Source of the DNA: Endomychus coccineus
Lineage: Eukaryota; Arthropoda; Insecta; Coleoptera; Endomychidae
NCBI GenBank assembly: GCA_958510875.1
Contig: OY294068.1
Coordinates: forward strand, 161,732,388 to 161,796,387
Direction of reading: 5' to 3'
Length of the DNA stretch: 64,000 bases
Each line of letters starts with the position of its first letter. Position 1 is the stretch's first letter. A program made the position numbers and the translations under genes. Under the pieces are notes generated by a model that was not told the DNA's origin, did not search any database, and saw nothing but the letters and a program-made list of their open reading frames with translations. Below are positions 1 through 10,640 of the stretch, piece after piece.

Positions 1-94
1 TTCAACATTTACATATAACATATTGGTCTTCTAGGAATTTATTACTTATTATACCTTGATGGAATTAAGCTACACAACAGGAGTAGGAAACAGG

Positions 95-300
95 TCTAAA
101 CAATAATAGTCAGCTTCACTGGTCATATCCCAACGAGAGGACACCTGCACCAAATGCGACTCTACAATGAAAATCTTTCTTGCAGACAATGCGGCAAAGG
201 GATAGAAACAGACAAACGTGAACTGTGAAAAAGCGAAGTATTAGATCGCAAAAGAAAAGCAATATTCGGGTAGCCTAGGCTCTCCACAAAGAATACAACA
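95..300 (+). pseudogene. LINE ORF2 C-terminal fragment (I/R1-like)
   Basis: The plus-strand translation contains the phrase TGHIPTRGHLHQMRL followed by CRQCG and an ET motif. This matches the region after RNase H in I/R1-type LINE ORF2 proteins, where a TGH...L block precedes a CxxC-type knuckle and ET..H. A stop interrupts the frame shortly after the knuckle. It is a 3' remnant of a non-LTR retrotransposon. No flanking target duplication was found. Confidence 0.6.
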
Positions 301-724
301 GCGAATCGGTGAAGAACCTATACACGCTAGTACAGGGAACTAAAGTTGCGGAGAGGTGCGAAAAATCCAACTGAAAGCACAAAATAGCTTTATCGTTGAG
401 GTGTGACTGTTCAAGACCAAAGAGAAATACCTCGATGATAGTTTGATATTGTCAGAGTCTCTTCAAGACAATGAAGGTACATAAAATAAAAACAGTCTTC
501 GTTATATTGGGCGAGTTTAAATTCAAAATTCAAAACGAAAAATGTTAGTTTCTACAAGAAGTAGATTATTTGGGACACGGATGGCATTGAATCCAATTCT
601 TTTTAAAATCGAAATTTTAATTGAATACCCGATTCCTAAAAGCGAATGGAAGAATGATTAATTGCAGAAGTATTTCTGTAATGGTACAAAAGATTCAATA
701 AACAATAGCTTTCATTGAAATATC

Positions 725-2310
725 TTGGCTTCCGGATGGATTCCGCGTCACAATAGCACGACTCGATGCCGACATTTCTCTACAAGAGATTTGAGGATAG
801 ATGACAGATATCGAAAGAGTTTATAAGTAGGGAATCCGATGTCTGTCTTCTATTCTTAAAACTCTTGTACGTAATTCCAACAGTTTTATTCTAAATTCCT
901 TTCATTTCGTTGAAAAACTCCAAACGCTGGAAGTTGACCCGAGCGATTTCCTTGTCAGCTGCGACGTCGAATCACTCTTTATCAATGTTCCCATTCCAGA
1001 CACCCTTTCAATAATTTCTCAACATTTACCTGCCAAAAGCATTTCAATGGATTTACTACCGTTAATTGATTTTTGTCTATCTTACACATATTTTCTGTAC
1101 GATGGCAAATTTTACCAGAAGTCCTCGGGAGCTACCATTGATTCCCCAGTTTCTCCGGTCATATCTGATATCTTCATGGAAACTTTTGAGCAAGATGCTA
1201 TTGATGCATCTGTTCTCAAACTGAAATGTTGGTTTAGATATATCGACGACACAAAATATTGTTACCTTCCTCAATCATTTAGATTCATTAAATCCCAATA
1301 TCCTTTTCACCATGGAAGTTGAATCGAAACGTTCGCTCCCTTTCCTAGATGTATTAGTTAGTCGACAGACTGACGGTACTTTGGAACATTCTCTGTATGG
1401 AAAACTCACTCACACCTATAGATACCTCAACGGCCTTTCCCACCACCACCCTGCCCAAAAGCAGTCTGTCATGAACTCCTTGGTCCACAGAGCTGCCAAC
1501 TTATCCCAACCTCAAACATTAAAATCAGAATTAAAACATCTTTCATCTGTCTTCTTATCAAGTAATTTCTCCTATTATAACATTCAAAAAGCACTGCAAG
1601 TCAAACTGAGCCACAACTCCCGCCTGCTTTATCCACTGCCTATCTTCCATATATTGAAAATATAACAGATAGAATTTCCAAAATCCTTAGAAAACATAAT
1701 ATTTCTACACGGTTTTCCACACTTCCAAATTTTTACGAACCTATCGAAGATCGTCTTTCTCCTCATCATTTAGAAGGTGTTTATAGCATTCTGTGTTCTT
1801 GCTGTAAAGGCTACTTCGGTGAAACAGGTCGTAGAGTAGCTACTCGTGTGAAAGAACATGAGCGCAGTACAAGGCTTCGTGACACCAGTAGATCTGCACT
1901 TGAGAACACAAGTTTGAGACTAATCATCAAATTCTTTCCGAAAATACTAAAATTCTACCTAACACGAGCCCCAAATCCTTGAAGCGATAGAAATCCTAAA
2001 ATATCCAAATAATCTTAACCGAGACTCAGGGATATACCTTCCCTACATTCGGAAACCCGTCCTCGAGAATTTCAGTTCGCACATGATCACAAAACGGCAG
2101 GGGCAGGTGCCAGAACGGAATAATGACAGAAAACTGTGTAGCGTGGAGGTTTTTTCTTACAATAAATACCGCTACAGAAACCAGTAGAATCAGTTTCGGT
2201 TCAAGCCTCAAGCCTGCCCTGAAGATGCCACCTGTAATGTTTGGCGAAACGTCGGCATCTGGTCGTGCTATTGTGACGCGGAATCCATCCAGCATCTAAG
2301 AATGTTTAGC
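725..2310 (+). mobile_element. Penelope-like element copy 1 (decayed)
   Basis: Reverse transcriptase pieces are readable from about 880. A motif like SCDVESLF...NVP is followed by YDGKFYQKSSGAT, SPVSPVISDIFME and the catalytic box RYIDDT near 1238-1255. The RT thumb follows (KRSLPFLDVLVSRQTDGTLE, 1327-1386). A C-terminal GIY-YIG endonuclease remnant lies around 1775-1930 (ILCSC...GY.GETGR). Compared with copy 2, about 27 bp after the YIDD box are lost and several frameshifts are present, so it is inactive. The ends carry an inverted repeat: about 735-780 is the reverse complement of about 2250-2296, as expected for Penelope-type terminal repeats. The 3' end carries a hammerhead ribozyme. The 5' RT region is shortened relative to full-length PLEs. 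Confidence 0.85.
2213..2259 (+). ncRNA. Hammerhead ribozyme at PLE 3' end (copy 1)
   Basis: All parts of a type I hammerhead can be placed. Stem I pairs TGCC 2215-2218 with GGCA 2254-2257. The core box CTGAAGA is 2219-2225 (consensus CUGANGA). Stem II pairs GCCA 2227-2230 with TGGC 2242-2245 around an 11 nt loop. GAAA is 2246-2249. A minimal stem III, ACGT, ends in the cleavage triplet GTC, so cleavage is predicted after 2253. Very short stem III and the GAAACGTC string are typical of ribozymes reported in Penelope-like retroelements, where dimeric forms are thought to be the active state. Its position in the 3' terminal repeat fits that role. Activity is inferred, not shown. Confidence 0.8.
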
Positions 2311-2466
2311 TATCCGCGGAAGTATTAAAAATAGTTGTCATTATTTTATGTTTATTTTCAACAGCCTCCAACGGTTGCTAGAGGTACAAAAACTGTAATT
2401 TTTTTAAATCTATGTAGATACTCTTAAGTCGTGGTACAAAATCTAAAAGATTTGGAAAATGCTCAC

Positions 2467-2665
2467 CATGTATAGTATTATCAGTCACATTTTGGAAAAA
2501 GTCACTATTATCTGTCCTCCCCTCATAGGACGCTGCATCTTGTATACCTTTTTGTATCAGTTTTTCATAATATTCTACTTTCAACGCTTCGAATTCACCT
2601 TGACATTCTATTATAACTGATATCATAAATACAATAGTTCTTATCAACATAGTTTTCTTGTTCAT
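2467..2665 (-). CDS. GMC oxidoreductase gene A, exon 1 (partial gene)
   Basis: This is the first exon of a fourth GMC oxidoreductase. It encodes a short basic N-terminus, a hydrophobic signal peptide (MLIRTIVFMISVIIECQG) and the conserved YYEKLIQKGIQDAASY segment. It ends in a GT donor at 2466-2465 in phase 1, as in the other three genes. It differs from gene B exon 1 at only three residues. The ATG at 2650 is the likely start because the corresponding Met is the start in gene C; an in-frame ATG at 2665 is also possible. Exons 2 and 3 would have to lie left of position 1, because none occurs between 1 and 2466. It may instead be an orphan exon carried by the segmental duplication. Confidence 0.6.
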
Positions 2666-2700
2666 ACTAATTGTATTTAACACTGCTTTTTTATGTGTTT

Positions 2701-2707
2701 ATTTATA
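2701..2707 (-). promoter_or_regulatory. TATA box of GMC gene A
   Basis: TATAAAT on the minus strand, about 50 bp upstream of the likely start ATG (2650). The same element is in the same place before gene B exon 1. Transcription would start around 2675. Confidence 0.45.
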
Positions 2708-2963
2708 CCTGCTACCAATCGCTGTTGGCATGTTTAATATGGGAATCTATAATTTTCCTAAAAATTCAGTAAAATGTTATCCAAAATAATAACTTGTGAT
2801 TATGAATAAAACGTTAACCTCATACATTAACCTACTAAACCGACCGATAGCAAGTTCTCCTACAGTTGTAATTCGTTAATTTCTTCAAAAAGAATAACAC
2901 AAATCTAATCTGATTAATATTAACAATATTCGTTTTTCTATGATTTTGTAAATAAAAGTATAT

Positions 2964-4951
2964 AGTTCAGTCAATAAGCTGTGGAAATAAGCAGACTTTC
3001 TAAAAATTTTACTAGACGGTCGTATCAGATATTTTCTCTGCATGATATTCTATGCACAATGAAGGTCATTCGTAACTACTGACTGACACTTCAATCTCCC
3101 TCATTCACCCCTATACGCTAAATTAACCCTATTCTCAACCCTCTTTTCCAGAAAATTTTTAATTTATCAAAACATTAAAATTAAGTCTGCAAAGTAGGTT
3201 CCAGGAAGTTTTCAGGGTCGCTGAAAACGAATGTGAGCTCATTTTCCCGGAAAATTCATTCAATGGACGGAAATCGAAAATTTTCTCATTTTTAACGTGA
3301 TTATCGTTTTATACATAGTTAAGACTGAGACTCGCGTATTTCTATCCGAAGTAGAAAAAAACAGGAAAATTTGCGGAAAACTATGGAAAACCTGCAAAGA
3401 AAATCTTTCCACGTCATTTAAATTATCGTGTGATAGGACCATATAGGAGTTTTTTGGTAGCAGATTACGAATTTGATAATTAAAAAGTTCAAAAATATCA
3501 TTTTCCGCAAAAAATTGTATTATGAATTCTTCTTTCCTTTAAATGGAATTTGTTGAATGTATTGTTGATTTACGTTTATGTTTTCGATGTCCATTTTGAA
3601 TTACAAAATTTGAAACTAATACAAAAAAAATTGTTTGTAAATTCCGGAAAAATCAAAGAAAATTACAAGGAAAAACACTCTAACGTCATTGAAATTATCG
3701 TGTGATAAGCACCATAGTAGGTTTTTTGGTCGCTGATTACGTATTTGATATTTGACATGTTAAAAATATCATTTTCCGGATAAACGCGGAAATTTTATTA
3801 TGAATTCTTCTTTCCTTTGAATGGAATTTTCCGAGTGTTGTATTGTTTACCATTATGTTTTTGAGGTCAATTTTAAATTGATAAAATTACAAGCAATGCC
3901 AAAAAAATAGGGTTTGGATATTTCGAAAAAATCAAAGAAAATCCCAAGGAAAAACACTACAATTCCATTGAAATGACCGTGCAATACGTCATCCTAGGAT
4001 CATTTTTAGACGCTGATTACGAATTTGACATCGGAAATGTTAAAAATATAAATTTATTCGAATTCAAAACGGACGTCAAAAACATAAACGTGAATCAACA
4101 CGACGCTCGAAAAATCACATTCAAAGGGAAGGAGAATTCATTATAAATTTTTCCGTGTTTTTTCGAAAAATTATATGTTTCAACATTTTCAATGTCAAAT
4201 TCGTAATCAGCGACCAAAAAAATCCTACGATGACGGATCGCGCGGCCATTCCAATGGAGCTGTAACGTTTTTCCTTGGTTATTTCTTTGATTTTTCCGAA
4301 ATTTTCCAACAATACTTTTTTTTGGCATCACTTGTAATTTTGGAACTTTAAAATTGACATCAAAAACATGAACGTAAATCAACACGACATTCGACAAATT
4401 CCATTTGAAGGAAAGGAGAATTCATAATAAAATTTTCCGAGTTTTTCAGGAAAATTATAATTTTGAACATTTTAAATATCAAATTCGTAATCAGCGACTA
4501 ACAAAAATCCTATATTGACCTATCACACGATAATTTCAATGACGTGGAAAGATTTTCTTTTCAAGTTTTCGACAGTTTTCCGCAAATTTTCCTGGTTCTT
4601 CTCTACTTCGAATTGAAATACGCGATTGTCAACCTCTATCGTGTATAAAAGATAATCACGTGAAAAGTGAGAAAATTTGCGTGAAAATGACCAAATTTCC
4701 CCGATTTTCCGTCCATTGAATGAATTTTCCGGGGTAATGACTTAGGATTCGTGTTCAGCGGCTGAAAAAATTTGTGACCCATTTTGGAGGCTCAATTCTC
4801 ATTTTTAGATGAATTAAAAATTATTCAAAAAGGGGGTTGGGAATATGGTTAATTTAGGGTATAGGGATTGAAGTGTCAATTGCAAGAAAAAAATTCACGA
4901 TACGACCGTCTAGCAAATTTTTAGAAAGCTCCCCAGCTCATTGACTGGACT
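2964..4951. mobile_element. Foldback-type inverted-repeat element 1
   Basis: The ends are inverted copies of each other: AGTTCAGTCAATAAGCTG at the left and the complement of CAGCTCATTGACTGGACT at the right. The inverted similarity continues inward for most of each arm. Each arm contains repeated modules of about 280 bp, marked by a motif like GCTGATTACGAATTTGA. It is forward near 3463, 3733 and 4010 and inverted near 4195 and 4480. A second recurring motif is ATTATCGTGTGATA. No coding capacity was found. It is a non-autonomous element or foldback transposon of unassigned superfamily. Confidence 0.75.
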
Positions 4952-5124
4952 AATATTTGCCAAGATAATTTTTATTTTGGAAGGTAATCCTTTGCCAATC
5001 TAGTTCATTGAATAACTGGTCCTATCTCTAAGCTAAAAAAGAACACTATAGTAGTTTCCTATAATTTAATATGAAGTTAGTAAATTTGCCCCAAATCTTC
5101 TTCCATTCATGAGCAATACTAGAA

Positions 5125-5535
5125 TACTTACATTAGATTAGATTAGGGCTGTTAACCCTACCGCTTTCTGAAAGAACTTTTGTATCCCCACCGGTACAGC
5201 TACATATTAGTACGCCGGTGAGCTTAAGATCTTCAAATTTGCTTCTGCGGTTGAGCGTACCTCCGCCGTCAGAGAGCAAATATATCGGCGTTTCTTTCAC
5301 TTATCTCCCATTATTCACTAGGCTCAAATGGCCCTTGAATTTGCAGTGTACCATCATGAATCCTGTTATGATTCTTAGGTTATTTCTGCCTCCCCTTATG
5401 CTTTCCAAGACGTACTATATTTATCTAGCAGAATCTTGGACTGTACATCTGCAGGAAGCTACTCTCCCATTATTCACTAGGCTCAAATGGCCCTTGAATT
5501 TGCAGTGTACTATCATGAATCCTTATCATGATTCA
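5125..5535 (-). repeat. LINE-like 3' tail with 158 bp tandem repeat (two units)
   Basis: A unit starting CTCCCATTATTCACTAGGC recurs at about 5305 and 5463, so the period is 158 bp. The fuller copy at 26270-26830 reads on the minus strand as a conserved LINE C-terminal phrase (KHWNSLPAD...ILLDKY). This is therefore probably the 3' end of a non-LTR element on the minus strand. The plus-strand reading frame here is antisense and was not annotated. Confidence 0.5.
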
Positions 5536-6467
5536 TAAGTAGTAGAGTATGTGAAACATTTTGATCGAACATTTTTGATGAACATGTTTGTTTTGGTGTA
5601 CGATACGAAACTCTTGAACTTCTGCCTCCTAAATTGACCGCAACCCCTTTTTTTTTCGCCGTCTTAGGGTATTTTGGACATTTTTAGGGGAAGTTCGTAA
5701 AAAAAAATTGCTATCTCCAATTGTATTGTGAATTAAGAAACCAAACTTGAACCCTTTTATTGTCAATGTTTAAGGAACTCCCAGTTCAAATTTCAAGTTT
5801 ATCCAACCCCCCCATTCCTCGCAATAGATGTATATATATATATATATATATACATAAATGCATGGGAACTTGCGAGACGGCTAACTCGGGCAGTTTTCAA
5901 CTAATTTATCTGAAATTTAGCCTGAAGGTAGGTTTTATGTCCTCAAAACTGCCCTCCAAATTTCAAGTTAAAATATTGAATAGTTTCCGAGAAATTCGAG
6001 TTTAAGTCAATTTTTTAGCTAATTTTCAAATTGAGATATCTCATGTCCTTTTCATCCGATTGACATCTGCTTGGCGTCAAAATATAGGTATTTGCATATG
6101 TTTTTACGTGGTAATCATCGCTTTTATACTACATTAGCAAATATGATACTATTTCAGGTGACAGATTCTGAGGCAAGTAGTATTTCCAGCAGTACTTCCA
6201 GTGTATACAGCGTGGCGAGTTTAAGTGGTCGGAAGAGAAGACAGCAATAATATTGAATGAATATGTACAATTAAAAAATAAAATAAAAAAATTAAAAAAT
6301 TGAAAAAAAAAAGAAAAAAAGAGCCGGATAAGATAGGGTAGTTCATAAATAATAATTAAACACCCTTGGACGAAACGGTTAATTAAAAAATATCATAGGC
6401 ATCTTACTGATGAGTCCATCTTTTTTTTTTTTAATTTTTTTCTTTTTTTACTTTTTTTTTACTCATT
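5536..6467. other. No gene; (TA)n and A/T-tract region
   Basis: There is a (TA)n run at 5830-5852. Around 6260-6320 and 6421-6465 there are A-rich and T-rich tracts that are roughly inverted to each other. A short open stretch at 6158-6250 follows a good acceptor-like sequence (ACTATTTCAG). It encodes a Ser-rich, basic-ended 30-residue tail with a stop, and A-rich AATAAA-like sequence follows. It could be the last exon of an element or gene, but nothing upstream could be joined to it. Confidence 0.35.
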
Positions 6468-6700
6468 ATGGACAACTATGAGAGTCACGTTTCATTGAAA
6501 ACAATAAGTATTGCGAAAGCAAAAGACGTCGTTATTCTAACATTCTCCGACACACGAGCCACAAATTGCAACCATTGGACACACCCGTCTTTGGTCTATT
6601 CGAAGAATATTGCAATAACGCTTGCAAAGACTGAATGCTCAGCCACCCCATGAAGCCGATTTCAATCTATAATGTATCAGCAATGAGAGTTTGGAAATGT
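6468..6700 (+). pseudogene. pogo/Tigger-like transposase fragment
   Basis: The translation starts with DNYESHVSL and continues with VVILTF. This matches the DNHxSH...LLxFPP block around the second catalytic Asp of pogo/Tigger (DDE_1) transposases. A second frame adds SHPMKPISIYNVS, which matches the following part of the same family. The frame is broken near 6640 and the HKLQPLD segment is decayed. This central part is absent from the larger pogo-like pseudogene at 37110-38560, but both copies run into the same flanking sequence. Confidence 0.6.
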
Positions 6701-7569
6701 CTGCCAAATAAAAGTTCAGTGTATTTTTATACTATAAAATCAACATTATTCGATTATTACAGTTTGTCCCATGGTAGAACCAACTTTGTCCCAAGGTTGA
6801 ACTACTGGTTTTACTTTGGAACAAGAAACCACAGTGGGTAAAACGATTATTAATGGTGTATCCACTGAAGATGACACAATTGTTTTTCATTAAATGCTGT
6901 TTGAAGTTATTGCAAGTAGAGGGGTAAAAAATTGGCTTATTCGAATGAAACGTTTTCGTACAAAAATTATAAATGATGAAAATGTACCAAGGTACAACAC
7001 TTTTCCCTATAGTACTGAATGTAGAGAATAAACCCTAGTGCGTTACCTCTTGTAGATGAATATCTGCCATCCGCTGTTTTGTTGGGGCACGAATTTATAT
7101 TCTTGGGCGAATAGTTTATTCGATTATTATTGAATGTATCTAAGTACATAAAATTGTTTGTTTTTGGATTTTATGGATAATTGTTAATTTTTTATTATAG
7201 ATTGAAATGGCCTTTACTTGTTGGAAATCCATTATATTACAATTGCAAAATTTTAAAATATTACAAAGGTACTCATAGCTATACATATGTACCTACAGAG
7301 AAAAGATCAAGGGGGCTAAATTAAAATGAATTCAGATTGTTTGCAGCTAATTTACGGATTACAAGAATACAGACTGTTTTCACTAAGGTAAATAAATCTC
7401 ATAATCAGTTTGCGACAGGTTGTTCATGTTGAAGGAGATTGAGAAGCTGAGAGTATGAAAAATCTCTAAACAATGTTTGGCATAATGGGAGTCAAGTTTG
7501 TTACTCCTATAACTCCCAAAATGGCATTACATACTTTGGTAAAATCTCGAATGATACAAAACGTGAACA

Positions 7570-8075
7570 AACAATATGAATTCAACTACTTTTTCAAAAC
7601 TACTAACAAACTAAGTGAACTTTTGAAAAATAACAATGGTGGCCATCTTTGATAATATGAATGTAACGAAAACGAAGCTGGTTATTGCTTTCTCAAACTA
7701 CAGTGAATTCAATCAAATCAAATTAGTTATTGAGCATGTTCAGAAAACTATATAGGAAAAAGTCTTCACTCATAATTGCGATAATCTATGCCAAATTTGG
7801 AAACTGATTTAATTTCGATTTCAAAGAGGTTTCAAGTTAATTTTGCTCCAGATATAAAGATAAAAGGATCAAATGTTGTGAACAGTTTGTAACGAAGATA
7901 TTAATATTCGGAACCAGTTGCTCTAGAATGTTCATCAACTCAAGAATTGGGAATGTTTGTGAACAGTGAAACAATGAAACTTTGGTATCACCAGGTTCAA
8001 GTTTGAGATCTTTGAATTTTTTACAGGCAAACTTGGTGGGGGTTGCAGGTTGCTGAAATCCATTTTGTTTTCATA
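7570..8075 (-). pseudogene. Penelope-like RT fragment (minus strand)
   Basis: The stretch aligns with 41830-42400, whose minus strand reads as Penelope-like RT (FDVVSLFTNIP, then FYKQTRG and ETSLKSKLNQFP). Here it is further decayed by small indels and no frame is open for long. It is a dead PLE fragment. Confidence 0.6.
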
Positions 8076-8082
8076 TTTAGTT

Positions 8083-8126
8083 CACTCTGATGATGGCTAC
8101 TTGCTAGCTGAAAGGTCTTGAGTACT
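8083..8126 (+). ncRNA. Degenerate hammerhead ribozyme motif
   Basis: CTGATGA is at 8087-8093. Stem II GGCTA/TAGCT encloses CTTGC. GAAA is at 8110-8113, then GGTCTTG. ACT before the core can pair with AGT after it. The base at the predicted cleavage position is G, and hammerheads need a non-G there, so it is probably inactive. The better-preserved relative is at 56895-56940. Confidence 0.5.
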
Positions 8127-8279
8127 TTAATATCGGATAAATGTGATTATTTCGTACTTATTAGTGTTATAGTGTTACCACAGTGTTGACCCCTATTACT
8201 GTATTAAAATCAAACTTCAATAAGTACGCTTTCAATTTTTTTTATCATTTCTTCAATAATTTATTTGGTTTCTATAGAA

Positions 8280-8365
8280 CGCCATGTTCCTTCTTTATGA
8301 TATCAGCAGCTTTCTCTCCTATCATAAAAGCAACAGCATTTGTATGCCCTGAAATTGTAACTTAT
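8280..8365 (-). pseudogene. GMC oxidoreductase last-exon fragment (gene D type)
   Basis: The minus strand encodes the C-terminus of a GMC oxidoreductase: SGHTNAVAF, the IGEKAADMIKK-type helix region and the end of the protein, with an ending like that of gene D (HGVL). The fragment and its 3' flank match 42605-42690. Similarity is lost upstream of the GHTNA block, so only about 25 codons remain. It is a relic of an extra D-like gene copied with the surrounding block. Confidence 0.8.
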
Positions 8366-10400
8366 CTAATGCACTTTTTACTGGGATGCAGCCAGGGGCG
8401 GATCTAAGAAGGGCGGGGGGTTCGGGTCCACCCCCCTTTAGAATTTTCGATATCGGTTAACAGTTATTTCATAGAATGATAATAAACGTGAAATTTTTTG
8501 TGGTGTTTAGCAATAATTCAAATTTTATTTTCTATGCCATTTTAAAATGGAAAAATACATTTTAAATGATTGACATTAAGATAATCAATTTATCATATCT
8601 CACCGAAACAACGTATTAGAATATTATTCAATATCCTCAACATGAAAGTATCAGTTTAGCGCAAAAGCTACTAGAAGTCTTAATCGTTTTTAAATTTCCA
8701 AGGGTTTTTGGACAATTCTTGAAGAATTTCGTAGTCGCTGTTGTTACGTTTAATACTGCCAAGACACGTAAGATCGTGTTTACATTTTTGAATAATTTTT
8801 CATAGATTACCTGAAATATACCGAAAATTTAGAGTTTCAATATAAACTCATTCTGCTTGCGAGAATTATGATTCAAAATTACTTACTAAAAAAGCATCAA
8901 TCGCATTTTGGATGTTCAGATTGCATTTTGATTTCTGAGAAGAATTTTTCCCGTGTACAAACTAATATTACTTCATAGAATTCGTAGATTTCTGCGAATT
9001 TTTTTCATCAAATTCTCACTAGTTGAATATCTTTCAAACATTTATTTGTGTTTCTCGGACCTACTTTAAACATGAGAGATATAAGTACAGGCAATTTTAT
9101 AATAATTTTCAGACCACAAGGACGTGACACTTACGTTCCGATCTCTTATGGAGAACAAATATCAGCAATGTGTTTTGTGAAGTATTTCGATCTTCCCACG
9201 TTTTTATTTCTTTCGGTCCTTCGGTTATAGGCTAGTCGCTCAGCGTTTTAAAAACGTTGTTTCCGCCATTTAAACGTTAGGGGTCGATTTATATAGACAT
9301 TGGGGCACCGAAAAAGACCCTGACATTTTTGGGGGCCAACTTCACCCTGCTCCCCCTAGTTGCGAATAACTGTTTTGAAATTGAGTATTTCTTGAATATT
9401 TTGAAAAGAACAACTGTGGGCGAAAAAAGTTCTGGATGTTATCAAAACGAACAACTTTACACTTACTGCGCATGCGCGTCGGGGCTCTTTTGGGCTCCGA
9501 GGTCAAAAATGGAGTAAATGTTTGACAATTTTTTTATCGGTCTCAAGTTATGATAGAGTAATGAAACCTTATAAAGAAAGAAATATTGAAAGAAGAAATA
9601 AACAAAAATATAAGAATCATTTTTACAATCTATCCAAATCTCCTTAATTGAAATATTTTATTATTCTGCTAATTTATAATATATTCACAGTGTGAACTCT
9701 TTATAATTCATAATGGATGTATTACTGAGGTTGAAGTTTTTGTGCTTGATGGAAGCAGAAGGTTTCTCCTTAAGGTTTACCACTTCTTTAGGATAATGCC
9801 CCTTATCCATGTGAAGGTATGATTTAATTGAAGTTAACGTAGAATGTCTCTTTATTTTTATCAATTTTTGTTTATTTACACCTGATCTTGCTAAATTTGT
9901 TACTGGAGTGGTGTGAATAAGTTGTTGTTTTTAGTGTTCAATCCAATTCTTTACTGCTGAAATTACTGTCCATTTGTGTAACACCTTATGGTATATTTTT
10001 GTACCAGCCTACTGAGTTATCATTCTTCTCAAAAGGATTTGGAGTTATTTGGTCTTTTGTTTTATTCTTTGGTCTTTGTGTATTTCATAGTATAATCGTA
10101 TAGGGCACACGTTTTTGTTGATTTGGCTTTTAATTATCCATTCACTGTATTGTATTCAATACGGCCAGTTACCATTAAATCATTGTATTTCTTTTCTTCG
10201 AAACTTGCTGCTTCACCACCTCGCCAGGCTAATTCATAAGCCTCTATGTGGAAGAATATTTTTAGAAGCGTTATTGTAGTATTCGTATTGCGTTATCTAA
10301 AACATTTTGTAATTGCTTGCATTTTGAATTTCGTGCATCACGAGCATGTCTGATGAGAATGGCTCGAAAGTTATATTGAATTTCTCATAATACATACTTT
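8366..10400. other. No recognisable gene
   Basis: AT-rich, no long open frame. CAGGGGCGGATC at about 8395 resembles a DNA-transposon terminus, but no inverted partner was found. The open frames at 9048-9230 and 9329-9517 show no known motif. Confidence 0.5.
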
Positions 10401-10640
10401 GCATCATTTTAGCAGTTGAGTGTTGAGTTCCACATTGTCTTCACAACGTAGTCTTTGTAGTTTTTTCCTTTTGTTGTAGTCGTCCCTATCAATAAATATG
10501 TCTGCTACGTCTTTGATTGATATCCTAGATTTCTTTATATCTTCTGGTGTTAGATTTTGTATCTTGTTGAGTATATTTTCTTGCCGAATTGGGACATATT
10601 CATCACTATCAGATTATGAACGCGAAATTACATGTTCAAG
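10400..10640 (-). pseudogene. Unrecognised decayed coding-like stretch
   Basis: On the minus strand about 65 codons read without a stop from about 10616 (starting SDSDEYVPIRQENIL) to about 10410, with a hydrophilic, protein-like composition (EDIKKSRISIKDVADIF, DRDDYNKRKKLQR). A TGA interrupts it, but the reading continues sensibly in another frame (MYYEKFNITFEPFSSDM). An in-frame TAA lies just upstream of the start. The family was not recognised. Decay by one frameshift suggests an old transposon or retroelement protein. Confidence 0.35.

Larger units (their letters stand above)
380..5535. repeat. Segmental duplication, copy 1
   Basis: This stretch matches 20228-26692 almost base for base across its whole length. 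The shared block includes a Penelope-like element, its terminal ribozyme, the promoter and first exon of a GMC oxidoreductase, a foldback element and a LINE tail with 158 bp repeats. Similarity starts at the phrase aatagctttatcg and ends near 5534 (partner 26692). Copy 2 additionally holds a 1.3 kb solo LTR and one more 158 bp unit. Confidence 0.9.
6640..8365. repeat. Duplicated block, copy 1 (partner 38575-42690)
   Basis: Sequence here realigns with 38575-38930 and then 41170-42690. It shares flank sequence, a PLE fragment, a hammerhead-like motif and the 3' end of a GMC last exon. The partner copy contains a 2.2 kb mariner-superfamily insertion (38931-41168) that is absent here near 7035. 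It also has about 100 bp carrying a ribozyme-like motif (41400-41500) that is absent here near 7245. Similarity stops abruptly near 8365, inside the GMC exon. Confidence 0.8.

Noticed and set aside
8390..8430. Transposon terminus (CAGGGGCGGATC)
   Set aside because: Resembles a DNA-transposon end, but no inverted partner or target duplication was found.
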